DNA from: a virus
Virus record (IMG/VR): IMGVR_UViG_3300042892_005961
Span: 1 to 64,000 of that record
DNA length: 64,000 bases
Strand: one strand, 5' to 3'
The translations under genes and the position numbers were made by a program. This document shows positions 31,625 to 40,091 of the stretch, one piece after another. Position 1 is the first letter of the stretch; every line of letters begins with the position of its first letter. The notes under the pieces are model-generated. The model was not told the DNA's origin, ran no database searches, and saw only the letters and a program-made list of their open reading frames with translations.

Positions 31625-31929
31625 ATACTTAAAGTTTTACTTTTCCAAAATTGGTACCATTTACGTTTAGGTGCGGGTTGACATTGTGAGAATGGATTAT
31701 CCCCAAATGAAACTCTACCTAAATATTTTGTAGACATCATGTTTAAAAATACTTCATGATATTCTTGGGGTATTGTGTTAAAATCTGCTGATATTTCAAC
31801 ATTCAAACTTATCGCTCCGTTTTCGGGTGTGGTTAAATGTAATGTTTGGTATGTATTAACATATTGAGATGATTTCATTTCCATATTATTCCCTGCACCT
31901 AAAAATATTTCAGTTTCTTTATTTTTCAT
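31621..31929 (-). CDS. Hypothetical protein
   Basis: A 102-residue protein. The middle (LHLTTPENGAISLNVEISADFNTIPQEYHEVFLNMM) looks like a beta sandwich edge followed by a helix; the C-terminus is basic and Trp-rich (KRKWYQFWKSK). It overlaps the coiled-coil membrane protein gene upstream by 11 nt and the membrane protein downstream by 4 nt. Function unknown. Confidence 0.6.
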   Translation of the reverse strand: MKNKETEIFLGAGNNMEMKSSQYVNTYQTLHLTTPENGAISLNVEISADFNTIPQEYHEVFLNMMSTKYLGRVSFGDNPFSQCQPAPKRKWYQFWKSKTLSI

Positions 31930-32215
31930 ATGATAATCCTTCTGTATTTTTTAAAACTTTATTCACTACTTTGGGGGTTTCTTGTTTCATTTCATAAACC
32001 GCCATTTCATATTTACCAATTTGATCGTCTTTAAATTCACATTCTTGTTTCAAAGAATCTATTATTTGATTGGAGTATTTCACACTGTCAGTTAATATTT
32101 GTCTTTCGGCCGTCATGGTTCTATTAATAACCGAAGCTGATGCTAATGTGATTAACGCAAATAAAACTAGTGATAATCTTAACCACCAATTTTCTGATTT
32201 ATTTATTATTCCCAT
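31919..32215 (-). CDS. Membrane-anchored coiled-coil protein, spanin-like layout
   Basis: A 98-residue protein with one transmembrane helix (LRLSLVLFALITLASASVI, about residues 12-30) followed by a coiled-coil region (residues 38-85) with a single Cys. Inner-membrane spanins have this size and plan, and the phage host is Gram-negative, but no outer-membrane partner lipoprotein is visible. It is in an operon of five small genes from 31484 to 32622. Confidence 0.5.
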   Translation of the reverse strand: MGIINKSENWWLRLSLVLFALITLASASVINRTMTAERQILTDSVKYSNQIIDSLKQECEFKDDQIGKYEMAVYEMKQETPKVVNKVLKNTEGLSYEK

Positions 32216-32218
32216 ATT

Positions 32219-32455
32219 TTATTTTTGTATTTCTATCATTTTATTTGATATTTGTTCTTCAGTCAATTCCATAATAACGGTCGTACCAACCACTTCGTCG
32301 TTAAACAATTCAGCCGCTTCATACAAGTTATTATCACCTATATGTATATGTCCTTGAACAACACTTATTCCTCTCCCGTTATTAAATTGTAATCTTGCGA
32401 TTCTACCATAACCCGCAGGGTGTGGTATAAATTCTAAATCTTTAAATGTTTTCAT
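32219..32455 (-). CDS. Hypothetical protein
   Basis: A 78-residue alpha/beta protein with IPHPAGYGRIARLQFNNGRGISVV (a beta hairpin) and a C-terminal helix EEQISNKMIEIQ. It is reminiscent of small phage proteins with a G-hairpin, but no function is known. It follows the 54-residue ORF with a two-base gap. Confidence 0.6.
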   Translation of the reverse strand: MKTFKDLEFIPHPAGYGRIARLQFNNGRGISVVQGHIHIGDNNLYEAAELFNDEVVGTTVIMELTEEQISNKMIEIQK

Positions 32456-32457
32456 AA

Positions 32458-32622
32458 TTAAAATATTTCTTCAGCAATTCCAAGTGCTTCGGCTATAATT
32501 AGTAATCCTCCCGCATCTACAAAAGATCCGTCAATTAAAGCAACACCCGCACAAATTCTAAAAAAAGATTTAACTAAACTAATCCAAAAGTGTGTACTGG
32601 TTTTTGATTCTTTTTCTTGCAT
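32458..32622 (-). CDS. 54-residue hydrophobic protein
   Basis: Short ORF (MQEKESKTSTHFW ... EALGIAEEIF) with a hydrophobic central region (about residues 14-48) that could form two short transmembrane segments. It is the first gene after a possible promoter at 32639-32646. The SD-less leader is A/T-rich. No function recognised. Confidence 0.55.
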   Translation of the reverse strand: MQEKESKTSTHFWISLVKSFFRICAGVALIDGSFVDAGGLLIIAEALGIAEEIF

Positions 32623-32638
32623 ATCATTACTGTTTATA

Positions 32639-32646
32639 CAAATATA
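32639..32646 (-). promoter_or_regulatory. Possible -7 element (TATATTTG)
   Basis: TATATTTG 16 nt before the ATG at 32622 on the minus strand. No TTTG is visible at the -33 position, so the promoter would be weak or activated. Confidence 0.35.
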
Positions 32647-32688
32647 TCAAAATATTTTTGAAATAAAAAATGGATGTGGATAAAATTA

Positions 32689-34104
32689 CTAACTTATTGA
32701 TTGTGAGTTAGTTAGGAAATCATATTTCTCTTTTTTCCATTCCACCGTTGGGTGTTTCTTAAATCTTTCTGTCAAGATATTTGTTGGGTCTTCAAATATT
32801 TTAATAACAGGAGTGTTAGCTTTACCATATGATTGTATTAAACTACCCTTCCTATATTGTAAATTAATTCTCTTTCTCTTGTGTTGTAATGATACAAATA
32901 TGTAGATAGCTCCATGTGCAAATTGTTTGGACATACAGTTCTTCATATTAAATCCCTCTATTCTAAAATCATCTTCAGTAAGTAATATTTTTGGTTTGAA
33001 TGTCTCATCTCTAATTACAATGTCTTCTTCTATTTCTTTTATGAAGTCTTCGGGTATAAGATATTTTACTTTATACCCACGTGCGAAGTGTAATTTTAAT
33101 CCTGACCATATCTCCATTACATTATCAAACTCACTATCATTCTTTGCTTTGAACTTAAGATTAACTCCTCTTTGTTCTAATAGATCTCTAATTGAGAATA
33201 GTTTATTTAATGTGTAAATTAATGAGTCGGTCTTAATTGTGTCTATCTCCCAATCATTGATGACTTTAACTAAAAAGTCTTTTTCAGATTCATTCTTTAA
33301 GTAATGTAATTTCTTGTTGGGCGGTGTGTCATAACAATGTATCTCCCAAATAAATTTCTTTAAATATTCAATGTGATTGTCCCCAAATAATTTACAAAAG
33401 TAATTTAACGTACTAATTTGAATCTGTCTGACGTTTTGACTTAATTCTTTTATTAGATATTTTGATTTAATACCGTAATGATCTAAAACTGCCGGTAGAA
33501 ATTTATTATCATTTTTATCTAACCATTTCTTTTTAGGGTAATCATTTTGAATATCATAGTATACCGCATTATGTCCTTTAATACCTTTAATGTCTAAGTG
33601 ATAATCAACTAACATATCATAGATAGTATTATAGAAGGGTTTTAAATCGTAATTCTTTTCTTTATAAAATTGTGATTTAAAATTTGGTACTGTTTGTTGA
33701 ACAAACAAACTACTTATCTTTTCAACTGCTCTTTCATATTTCACTCCCCAATACCCCCTTCGTTTTTCTCCACGTATAATACCATTCTCAATTAAATCAA
33801 ACAATAACTTAAAATCATTTTTCTTTTCTCTGTCGGTGTTCCTAAACATCTTAACATCCGTATCTAAATTATTTTTGATTTTATATTTTATAAACACATC
33901 GCCACTAATTAAATTAATAACTAAATTATGTTCAAAAGTTATTTGTTGTGCCTTACCGTATCTATCATAGTCAAATTCAAATATACCTTCATAGGTTAAT
34001 TCGTCATTATGTTTATGTAATCTCAATAAACACTGACTAACTGATTCATCTCTCTTTCTATTCTTATCCTTTTTTTGTTGGGAGTACGAAAATAATAAAT
34101 CCAT
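32689..34104 (-). CDS. PcfJ-like protein, paralogue A
   Basis: A 471-residue protein. The C-terminal 120 residues have the PcfJ-type pattern: IEGFNMKNCMSKQFAHGAIYIF (Asn-Cys in place of His-Cys), then RINLQYRKGSLIQSYGKAN, in which relative order and spacing match paralogue B at 34140. Residues about 200-250 (KNDNKFLPAVLDHYGIKSK ... FCKLFGDNH) are also shared by the pair. PcfJ was first seen on enterococcal conjugative plasmids; its role is not established. Confidence 0.65.
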   Translation of the reverse strand: MDLLFSYSQQKKDKNRKRDESVSQCLLRLHKHNDELTYEGIFEFDYDRYGKAQQITFEHNLVINLISGDVFIKYKIKNNLDTDVKMFRNTDREKKNDFKLLFDLIENGIIRGEKRRGYWGVKYERAVEKISSLFVQQTVPNFKSQFYKEKNYDLKPFYNTIYDMLVDYHLDIKGIKGHNAVYYDIQNDYPKKKWLDKNDNKFLPAVLDHYGIKSKYLIKELSQNVRQIQISTLNYFCKLFGDNHIEYLKKFIWEIHCYDTPPNKKLHYLKNESEKDFLVKVINDWEIDTIKTDSLIYTLNKLFSIRDLLEQRGVNLKFKAKNDSEFDNVMEIWSGLKLHFARGYKVKYLIPEDFIKEIEEDIVIRDETFKPKILLTEDDFRIEGFNMKNCMSKQFAHGAIYIFVSLQHKRKRINLQYRKGSLIQSYGKANTPVIKIFEDPTNILTERFKKHPTVEWKKEKYDFLTNSQSIS

Positions 34105-34139
34105 ATAGTAATATATATGGATTTAATGAAAATGTGTAG

Positions 34140-36068
34140 TTAAAATGGTAATGGTTCCGCGTCGTCTAAATCTAAAATATCTATTAGTCTTCTTGGTTCT
34201 CTCATTTCTGGCGCAATTTCAATTCCATTTATCATAACAGGTACTCTATCCTTCTTTAACCAGTTAAGTGTTCCAAATCTCGCATGCATTCTAATCAAAT
34301 CACTTACATCATCTATCGCATTTTGATAATGTTTTGGTGGTTGTGCGTTTGAGAAATATTTTGATTGCACCATTCTTCCATCTGATATTTTAAACTCACA
34401 CGTAACTCTATCTTGTTTATCTTCGGTCCTCAATGATACAATGATTGATGTGTCTGTCTCCGCATATGATGCGACACAGTGATGCATAAACCTACCTTCT
34501 TCAACGTATTCCTCTTCTCTTGTTAGAACATATGGATGTATCATTATTTCACCATCACTTACAGTGGTAATGAGTTCTTTATTACCGTTACTACTGTGTT
34601 TCCACAACTCACTTTTTTTCTCACAACTAATTGGTTGTTGAATTTGTCTCACCGTTTCTTCGGGATAAAAATATTGAATGACCCAACCTTTTTTAATTGC
34701 TGATATCATTCTAGATAATTCATTGTGTTCACTATGAAACTTAACTCTAGTATTTGCTCTCATTCTAATATTAGGATCATACTCTCTTATTTTACTCAAC
34801 ATCCTAAAATGATCCATCACTAACCCCATAAAATTTTCATCTACCGATATTCCTTTTTCTGTTTCACTTGTTAACACCGATAATAAATTTTCTTTTTCAA
34901 TATCAGATATGTCATATCCGTGATTTTTAATTCTGTCACGTATATTTTCCATCATTTTTAATGATGATGCACCAATTAAATGTCCCTTATCGTTATCGGA
35001 TGTTGTTCCAAATAAATCTTTATTTATGGAACCGATATATTTTTGGTAGTTATTACCAAACAAATAACATAACATATATAAAGAACCTAAATCAATGTTA
35101 GGTTTCTCATGTAATAGTTTTATTGTCACTTTAGATTTTATTTGATAAACATCTAATACTGACGCAATTAATTTTCTATCGTTTTTCTTTAAGTATTTTT
35201 CTGTTGGGTAATAATGAACTAATAGTTTTTTATAGTCATTCGGTATCTTTATTTTCTTAGTATTAATAAACCATCTTATCACCTCTTCATAAAAAAAAGT
35301 TTTAAAAAATGACCCATCTGTTGGAAAATTAATATTAAACACCTTACTCAATACGTCATTAAATTCTTTATCTTTAAAAATATTTTTTAATTCTTTATAC
35401 AATGGATTATTTTTACCCATATGATTTCTTAAAAACTTAAATGGTCCATCACTACTATCTAAAAAATTATTAAATTGTTGAAATCCGTTCTTTCTAAATT
35501 TAGGTTTGGTTTTAGTTCTTCCATGTTTACCGCTATCAACTAATAAAAAATCCCCTTTAATCATATCAAAAGTAACTGATGTGGTGTATTTGTTTGTTTT
35601 AAAATACTTACAGTTAAATCCTCTACATTTTGTGAATTTGTTTGTTTTAATTGTAACCTTATCTCCTTTTTTTATTATTGACCTTTCTAATATGTGAACT
35701 GATATTTCACTAAGGGGTTCGTTATAGTATTTCTTGATGTGCCTATCCTTCGTAGTATAAAACTCCCCCGGTGTTCCATTTAGTTTATGAGTGGAAGCGT
35801 ACATAATAATCGGAGCATTTTTATATTCATCGTCCCAATAAAAAAATCTTGTTTTTTTCTTTTTGATTTCATCTGTAAGTGGTGATATTGGAACCCCACT
35901 ACCCCCATCATAATATTCAGTGGTCGTACTACCACCATACTTGTCTTCATACGATAATTGTTTATGGATACCACTATGTGATGTGTCCACTCTTGGGAAC
36001 TTAGAATAGTTCTTATATGGGGTAATTCTCGCGTAAGTATATGTTTGGTAGAGTAATATTTCCTCCAT
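34140..36068 (-). CDS. PcfJ-like protein, paralogue B
   Basis: A 642-residue protein. EGRFMHHCVASYAETDTSII (around residues 520-540) is the characteristic PcfJ motif with His-His-Cys; VTCEFKISDGRMVQSKYFSNAQPPKHY follows, matching the usual substrate-like beta hairpin and helix. The central region aligns by eye with paralogue A, while about 200 N-terminal residues are extra. Adjacent tandem duplication is likely. Promoter -7 element at 36086. Confidence 0.7.
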   Translation of the reverse strand: MEEILLYQTYTYARITPYKNYSKFPRVDTSHSGIHKQLSYEDKYGGSTTTEYYDGGSGVPISPLTDEIKKKKTRFFYWDDEYKNAPIIMYASTHKLNGTPGEFYTTKDRHIKKYYNEPLSEISVHILERSIIKKGDKVTIKTNKFTKCRGFNCKYFKTNKYTTSVTFDMIKGDFLLVDSGKHGRTKTKPKFRKNGFQQFNNFLDSSDGPFKFLRNHMGKNNPLYKELKNIFKDKEFNDVLSKVFNINFPTDGSFFKTFFYEEVIRWFINTKKIKIPNDYKKLLVHYYPTEKYLKKNDRKLIASVLDVYQIKSKVTIKLLHEKPNIDLGSLYMLCYLFGNNYQKYIGSINKDLFGTTSDNDKGHLIGASSLKMMENIRDRIKNHGYDISDIEKENLLSVLTSETEKGISVDENFMGLVMDHFRMLSKIREYDPNIRMRANTRVKFHSEHNELSRMISAIKKGWVIQYFYPEETVRQIQQPISCEKKSELWKHSSNGNKELITTVSDGEIMIHPYVLTREEEYVEEGRFMHHCVASYAETDTSIIVSLRTEDKQDRVTCEFKISDGRMVQSKYFSNAQPPKHYQNAIDDVSDLIRMHARFGTLNWLKKDRVPVMINGIEIAPEMREPRRLIDILDLDDAEPLPF

Positions 36069-36085
36069 AAAGTAAGTTTAGATGT

Positions 36086-36093
36086 CAAATATA
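36086..36093 (-). promoter_or_regulatory. Possible promoter -7 element
   Basis: TATATTTG on the minus strand, 17 nt before the ATG at 36068. Upstream, CGTATATTC resembles the half-palindrome of the other promoters, but the -33 TTTG is missing. Confidence 0.4.
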
Positions 36094-36116
36094 CGAAAAA
36101 AGTTAGAATATACGCC

Positions 36117-36123
36117 TATTTAT
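36117..36123 (+). promoter_or_regulatory. TATTTAT box (putative phage promoter)
   Basis: Plus-strand CCTATTTATTAA, 16 nt before the ATG at 36140. It sits back-to-back with the minus-strand promoter of the PcfJ-like gene, so this gap is a divergent regulatory region. Confidence 0.5.
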
Positions 36124-36139
36124 TAAAAAACACACAATT

Positions 36140-36265
36140 ATGGCGAAAGGAAAAAGTGCTAGCAACAACAAAGTCTCTTTTGGTAAGAGAAAGAGAGGTT
36201 CGGCAACAAAAACTCACAACAAACACGATAGAACTGAAAAGAACTACCGTGGACAAGGAAGATAA
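36140..36265 (+). CDS. 41-residue highly basic protein
   Basis: Short plus-strand ORF MAKGKSASNNKVSFGKRK... ending NYRGQGR, with more than a quarter Lys/Arg and no hydrophobic core. It is an isolated monocistronic unit: TATTTAT box upstream and strong terminator downstream, both facing away from the flanking minus-strand genes. It is likely a small abundant nucleic-acid-binding or virion protein. No named family recognised. Confidence 0.65.
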   Translation: MAKGKSASNNKVSFGKRKRGSATKTHNKHDRTEKNYRGQGR

Positions 36266-36276
36266 TAATTCCTTAT

Positions 36277-36314
36277 AAAACCCTGACAACTAACAACTAA
36301 CGTCAGGGTTTTTT
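36277..36314 (+). terminator. Rho-independent terminator
   Basis: Stem AACCCTGAC/GTCAGGGTT (36279-36287 with 36302-36310) around a 14-base loop, followed by six T. It ends the transcript of the basic-protein gene. The reverse side (GGGTTTTAT) may weakly terminate the minus-strand SGNH gene. Confidence 0.85.
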
Positions 36315-36945
36315 ATATTATTTTCTTATAATTACCATTTATTTTACTTAATAAAATTTCAGATAACTGTTTTTGTCCCTTTTCACTAAAATGTGCGTCT
36401 TTTATAACACCATTGGTTTCGTTTGTAATTTGTTCAATATCCTTAACAAAAATACCATCTATTTTACCTTGATTAAATGTTGACCAATTAATAACTTTAA
36501 AATTTTTTACGGTTTTTTTAATAAAATTAATCCATATATTGATCTCACTAATATAAACATCAGATAACCTATTAACACATAATTCCATTATTGTTTGATT
36601 ACTAATGTTTTCCATATCTGTATAATTATTTTCATGATTTGGAACAAAAGAATTCCATGAGTTATTTTTAGTTGCTAATCTAAATCTACCAATATCAGAC
36701 CAACCTATTATTACAATATCTCCGTCTTTGATGTTATCTATGTTTTTAATAAATGATTCAAATATTGTGTTATTATCTGATCCACCCTTACCTAAATTAA
36801 TTAGATTGTAATTTAATTTTTTAGATATAATTTCACCATATGTTAATGGAATGTAACCTTTCCATTCAACATATTTTTTCGCCCATATGTTATCAGATCT
36901 AAATCCATCGGTTAAACTATCTCCAAATGTCCATACTGTATTCAT
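36313..36945 (-). CDS. SGNH hydrolase-like protein
   Basis: A 210-residue SGNH protein: TFGDSLTDG (Ser10), GKGGSDNN (block III) and DAHFSEKGQKQL (Asp/His). It is clearly closest to the protein at 60533 (both share the NIWxKKYVEWKGY-type segment, IGWSDIGRFRL and a similar C-terminus). Three bases separate it from the next gene. The C-terminus ends KKII, like other proteins here. Confidence 0.75.
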   Translation of the reverse strand: MNTVWTFGDSLTDGFRSDNIWAKKYVEWKGYIPLTYGEIISKKLNYNLINLGKGGSDNNTIFESFIKNIDNIKDGDIVIIGWSDIGRFRLATKNNSWNSFVPNHENNYTDMENISNQTIMELCVNRLSDVYISEINIWINFIKKTVKNFKVINWSTFNQGKIDGIFVKDIEQITNETNGVIKDAHFSEKGQKQLSEILLSKINGNYKKII

Positions 36946-36948
36946 CTA

Positions 36949-37131
36949 TTATGATGGTCTTTTTGTGGTTATAAAAACCTCCATTGGAATATCAATTTCA
37001 GGTACTTCTGGTGTTACATATATTTCTAATCCAACACATTCTCCATCATTATAGAGGGGATGTAAACTAAAATGTTCTATATCATACCCTAATGTTTTTT
37101 CTATCTGTTCTTTTTTAATCTCTATTTTCAT
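36949..37131 (-). CDS. Small acidic protein
   Basis: A 60-residue protein (MKIEIKKEQIEKTLGYDIEHFSL...), probably a beta-alpha-beta fold with an acidic Pro-rich C-terminus. It overlaps the upstream gene by 17 nt. No family recognised. Confidence 0.55.
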   Translation of the reverse strand: MKIEIKKEQIEKTLGYDIEHFSLHPLYNDGECVGLEIYVTPEVPEIDIPMEVFITTKRPS

Positions 37132-37315
37132 TAATTTTCTGTATTTGAAATCCTATCATGTAGGTTAACCATCTTATTGTTAAACCCCACGAAGGTGAAG
37201 TTTTACCATCATCATAATAAGATTCTTTATCATAATAAAATATGACGGCAGGGATAATATACCAATGATGTTTCTTATTGTAAATAAAAAAATCTTTATA
37301 ATAATTCTTTAACAT
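37115..37315 (-). CDS. Small aromatic protein
   Basis: A 66-residue protein rich in Tyr, Trp and Lys with a possible hydrophobic strand IIPAVIFYYD and a second segment TIRWLTYMIGF. It could be peripheral to membranes, but no clear helix is predicted. It lies four bases downstream of the acidic 188-residue gene. Confidence 0.5.
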   Translation of the reverse strand: MLKNYYKDFFIYNKKHHWYIIPAVIFYYDKESYYDDGKTSPSWGLTIRWLTYMIGFQIQKINENRD

Positions 37316-37319
37316 AAAA

Positions 37320-37886
37320 TTAAATTGATTCGTATTCTATATCACCATAATCATAATATTCACTATCATCATTATGTTTTATACCTACTTGGTCTTCGTC
37401 CTGTTCTAACATTTTGATAGCTTCACACGCACTTATCGCCGTTACGGTGTATGTCCACGATTCGGTTAATGATCTTTCGGCCTTAATTTCCCATTCTTGT
37501 TCTTCAGCATCTTCGTCATCATCGCAATTATCAGTATCAACAACAACTTTTTCTTTCACTAGTGGTCTTTGGAATGTATCAATTGCTTTCATTAATTCAT
37601 TTCTTAATTCAATTAATTTTTTCAATTCTGTTATTGAAAAATCAACGCTAATGATACTACCATTAAATCTAATATCAACTTTATCTCCGTAATCGTATAT
37701 ACTATAATCACCCAATACCCCAAAATCAATTTCACTTTCCTTTGGGGTCATATAATTTATTGACCATTCATCAGGATTTGTATCCTTCATTTCTTTATAT
37801 TCAGCCTCCAAATTTTTTAATTCGAGAACCGCAGTGGAATATCTTTTCTCAAATTCCTTCTGCCATTTTTTTGTAAACTTTGACAT
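37320..37886 (-). CDS. Acidic hypothetical protein
   Basis: A 188-residue protein. The N-terminal 35 residues form a helical/coiled-coil segment (MSKFTKKWQKEFEKRYST...), residues 40-110 an alpha/beta region, and residues 118-130 a run of Asp/Glu with a Cys. The C-terminal WTYTVTAISACEAIKMLEQ has a strand-helix look. No named family recognised. Confidence 0.6.
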   Translation of the reverse strand: MSKFTKKWQKEFEKRYSTAVLELKNLEAEYKEMKDTNPDEWSINYMTPKESEIDFGVLGDYSIYDYGDKVDIRFNGSIISVDFSITELKKLIELRNELMKAIDTFQRPLVKEKVVVDTDNCDDDEDAEEQEWEIKAERSLTESWTYTVTAISACEAIKMLEQDEDQVGIKHNDDSEYYDYGDIEYESI

Positions 37887-37887
37887 A

Positions 37888-38034
37888 TTATTTCTTTTTA
37901 GGTTTTCTAATGTAATCTAATACTAAATTGAATGAACCGAGGCTAATCACCCCCCATCCAAAGTATTTTACCAATTCAGGATCCGCACCTTTAAGTCCGT
38001 ATTTCTCAACCAATATCCCCGTTAGTATCATCAT
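37888..38034 (-). CDS. 48-residue protein with a hydrophobic segment
   Basis: Short ORF (MMILTGILVEKYGLKGADPELVKYFG..., ending IRKPKKK). Residues 27-41 (YFGWGVISLGSFNLVLDYI) form a probable membrane-associated helix followed by a basic tail. Its start lies inside the 3' end of the gene at 38006-38257, in another frame, giving a 29-nt overlap. Function unknown. Confidence 0.5.
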   Translation of the reverse strand: MMILTGILVEKYGLKGADPELVKYFGWGVISLGSFNLVLDYIRKPKKK

Positions 38035-38257
38035 TATGTAGATGATCTCTTTGATTTTTATTTGCATCGTCTTTTAATTTTTTTAAACATTTATAAATAA
38101 AATACGTTTCTTGCACCGTATATAAATTATTATGATGACCATATTCAAGAGCCTTTTCAATAATTGAAAGTGCGTTTTTTTCATTGATGTCTTTAACAAA
38201 TTCATCAAAGTCATTTTCAGTATTAAATTCTATTAAACCTCCGAATATACTTTCCAT
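38006..38257 (-). CDS. Small acidic helical protein
   Basis: An 83-residue protein, mostly helical and acidic, with TEND-FDEFVKDINEKNALSIIEKALEYG near the start and a Lys-rich, then His/Asp/Asn-rich end. It is expressed from a host-type promoter with a very short leader, so it may be an early regulatory gene. No family recognised. Confidence 0.6.
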   Translation of the reverse strand: MESIFGGLIEFNTENDFDEFVKDINEKNALSIIEKALEYGHHNNLYTVQETYFIYKCLKKLKDDANKNQRDHLHNDDTNGDIG

Positions 38258-38261
38258 AGTT

Positions 38262-38293
38262 CAAATATAATAATATATTTTGATAATTCCAAA
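38262..38293 (-). promoter_or_regulatory. Host-type promoter
   Basis: TTTG (38290-38293) N20 TATATTTG (38262-38269) on the minus strand, with TTTGGAATTATCAAAAT. Only AAC/T separates the -7 box from the ATG at 38257, so the transcript is predicted leaderless. The divergent DUF192 gene starts 12 nt beyond the -33 box. Confidence 0.7.
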
Positions 38294-38304
38294 TAATTAT
38301 AGTT

Positions 38305-38670
38305 ATGTCAGTTCACATTAATAACAAAACATTCCCCGCCGAATACTTATCCACACCTGAGGATATTGAAAGAGGTATGATGGGTAGAGAAGAATTAAAC
38401 GGTTGTATGGTATTCAAAATGGGTAGAGGTCATCATTCGTTTTGGATGAAGAACTGTTTAATCCCATTAGATATCGTTTTTATCCTCAATAAACACATCA
38501 GTCATATTCATCGTAATTGTCCCGTTGAAGATCCTCATCGTATGACCTTACCCCGTTACACAGGTATTGGTGACCATGTAATTGAATTCCCTGCCGGTTC
38601 CACCGATGGATGGAAAATTGGTGACAAAGTTGCTATGTATTTGGGATCTCCTCAGAATCCAGTTCAATAA
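38305..38670 (+). CDS. DUF192 family protein
   Basis: A 121-residue DUF192 protein, full length apart from the signal sequence: STPEDIERGMMGRE (residues 17-30), GHHSFWMKNCLIPLDIVFI (about 43-61) and VIEFPAGSTDGWKIGD (about 92-107) are all family blocks. Cellular members are mostly exported and uncharacterised. It is on the plus strand between two minus-strand genes and its last 38 nt overlap the convergent DNA methyltransferase gene. Confidence 0.85.
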   Translation: MSVHINNKTFPAEYLSTPEDIERGMMGREELNGCMVFKMGRGHHSFWMKNCLIPLDIVFILNKHISHIHRNCPVEDPHRMTLPRYTGIGDHVIEFPAGSTDGWKIGDKVAMYLGSPQNPVQ

Positions 38671-39322
38671 GTGGGGTTAGAAAATTATACTTAACCCTTG
38701 GTTTCACTTTCTCAAACACCCAATAATAACTGTGGTATTTCCTTGCATGTTCTTGTTTAGTCCATTTAGTTCCGAAACTGTTGATCCTCACCTTGTTATG
38801 TAGGATAAACATATCTCTTGGATAAAATCCTATCTCCATTGCCATATTCATAATAAGACAATGAGTAAAGTGATTCTTACCACCTGATACTGTGTCCTGA
38901 CATTTCATTACTACATACCCACCTTTCTCACATACCCGATATAATTCCTTTAATGTATTGTAATAATTTTCAGTTAATTCTTTATAGTTGGTATAACCCT
39001 CAAATCTTTTCGCAATGATTGAACTACCCTCTTTATTGTTCTTATAGGATGCACCCGCCACAACGAATGGAGGATCGTACATAATGGTTCTCATTGACCC
39101 GTCCTCAAATGGTAAGTTCTCAGAATTAGCCTCAACTACTGTATCGTTTGCTGGTATCAAATCTGTCTTATAAACGGGTCCAGGTAGGTCTTTCCAAAAA
39201 CTACCCTTAGAATATGTACAGTCTAAATCAAACCTTTCTATGTTATAGAGGTGCATTATGTTTGTAATCACGTCGTAGTTTGAGGTGTAGACACTTTTCA
39301 CCATTTTGAAATCCTTATCCAT
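38633..39322 (-). CDS. DNA adenine methyltransferase-like protein
   Basis: A 229-residue SAM-dependent methyltransferase with motif IV DPPF (MYDPPFVVAG, about 82-91), the signature of N6-adenine (or N4-cytosine) DNA methyltransferases, and a KGGYVVMKCQDT strand (motif V region). The canonical FxGxG motif I is poor. A solitary phage methyltransferase normally protects DNA from host restriction or marks it for other processes. Recognition site unknown. Confidence 0.7.
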   Translation of the reverse strand: MDKDFKMVKSVYTSNYDVITNIMHLYNIERFDLDCTYSKGSFWKDLPGPVYKTDLIPANDTVVEANSENLPFEDGSMRTIMYDPPFVVAGASYKNNKEGSSIIAKRFEGYTNYKELTENYYNTLKELYRVCEKGGYVVMKCQDTVSGGKNHFTHCLIMNMAMEIGFYPRDMFILHNKVRINSFGTKWTKQEHARKYHSYYWVFEKVKPRVKYNFLTPLIELDSEEIPNT

Positions 39323-39323
39323 T

Positions 39324-39998
39324 TTATATTATATTTTTTAATTGTAGGTTTATAAATTCTTCAAATATTTGTTTGTGTTCTTCCGATCCATAATGTCCGT
39401 TACCCGGTATTCCTTTGATATTATTATCATTTATAAAATTATTAACCGACCCTTTTAGTATATTCATTTTATCTAATATATTACCATATCCTATTTCATT
39501 TGCAAGTGATTGTAAATCAATGTACCAACTAAAAATAATCAACTTTACACCATAAAAATTACATATATATTGAATTGACATTAAAGTATGGAATATTTTA
39601 TATTTTTGATTCAAATCTGAAGTTAGTACATGTTTTTTAAAGAAATCATGTATGTGATAGTCCTTTTTAAAATGATTTTTAAGTTCGTTGTCGTCGTTTG
39701 ATAACCTAATTGTGTAATGTCTCAAATCACCTAATTCTTTATCTCTACTATCCCATTCATAATCAACATTATCAATACCAAAATCAAATCTAGATGGGTC
39801 GGTAAGCTGTAAAATAAAGGTTTTCATATCAGGATAACGATTTATTAACATTTTAACCTTCTCAATGTTGATTTCATTACCTGAACCTGAGGAGGCTCCA
39901 AATTTAATATCTGCACCGTATTCTTGACCTAAATAATAATGCCACGGGTGTCCGTAAGTGTCAGAAGAATGGGAACAACCCTGAACACCTATTTTCAT
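39324..39998 (-). CDS. SGNH hydrolase-like protein
   Basis: A 224-residue GCS-type SGNH protein: QGCSHSSDTYG (Ser10 region), SSGSGNEIN (block III) and a C-terminal NGHYGSEEHK with His. It is most like 29633 and 59269 in replacing GDS by GCS. An upstream host-like promoter (40037-40068) gives a leader of about 38 nt. Substrate unknown. Confidence 0.65.
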   Translation of the reverse strand: MKIGVQGCSHSSDTYGHPWHYYLGQEYGADIKFGASSGSGNEINIEKVKMLINRYPDMKTFILQLTDPSRFDFGIDNVDYEWDSRDKELGDLRHYTIRLSNDDNELKNHFKKDYHIHDFFKKHVLTSDLNQKYKIFHTLMSIQYICNFYGVKLIIFSWYIDLQSLANEIGYGNILDKMNILKGSVNNFINDNNIKGIPGNGHYGSEEHKQIFEEFINLQLKNII

Positions 39999-40036
39999 AT
40001 TTTTTATTGATTTTAAGAATTATTTTCTGTATTATT

Positions 40037-40068
40037 AAAATATAAGAAATAAAAAACAATAAACCAAA
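40037..40068 (-). promoter_or_regulatory. Host-type promoter with weak -7
   Basis: TTTG (40065-40068) N20 TATATTTT (40037-40044) on the minus strand, upstream of the SGNH gene at 39324. It is back-to-back with the plus-strand TATTTAT box at 40070. Confidence 0.45.
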
Positions 40069-40069
40069 A

Positions 40070-40076
40070 TATTTAT
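40070..40076 (+). promoter_or_regulatory. TATTTAT box (putative phage promoter)
   Basis: Plus-strand AATATTTATAAAA, 15 nt before the ATG at 40092 of a small Cys-motif protein gene. Confidence 0.45.
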
Positions 40077-40091
40077 AAAAAAAGAAATACT

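Noticed and set aside
38305-38670. DUF192 gene as a sign that the window is a host chromosome
   Set aside because: Single cellular-type genes (DUF192, IscU, cyclophilin) are spread among phage-style tiny genes and fibre/lysin genes, and no housekeeping operon is present.
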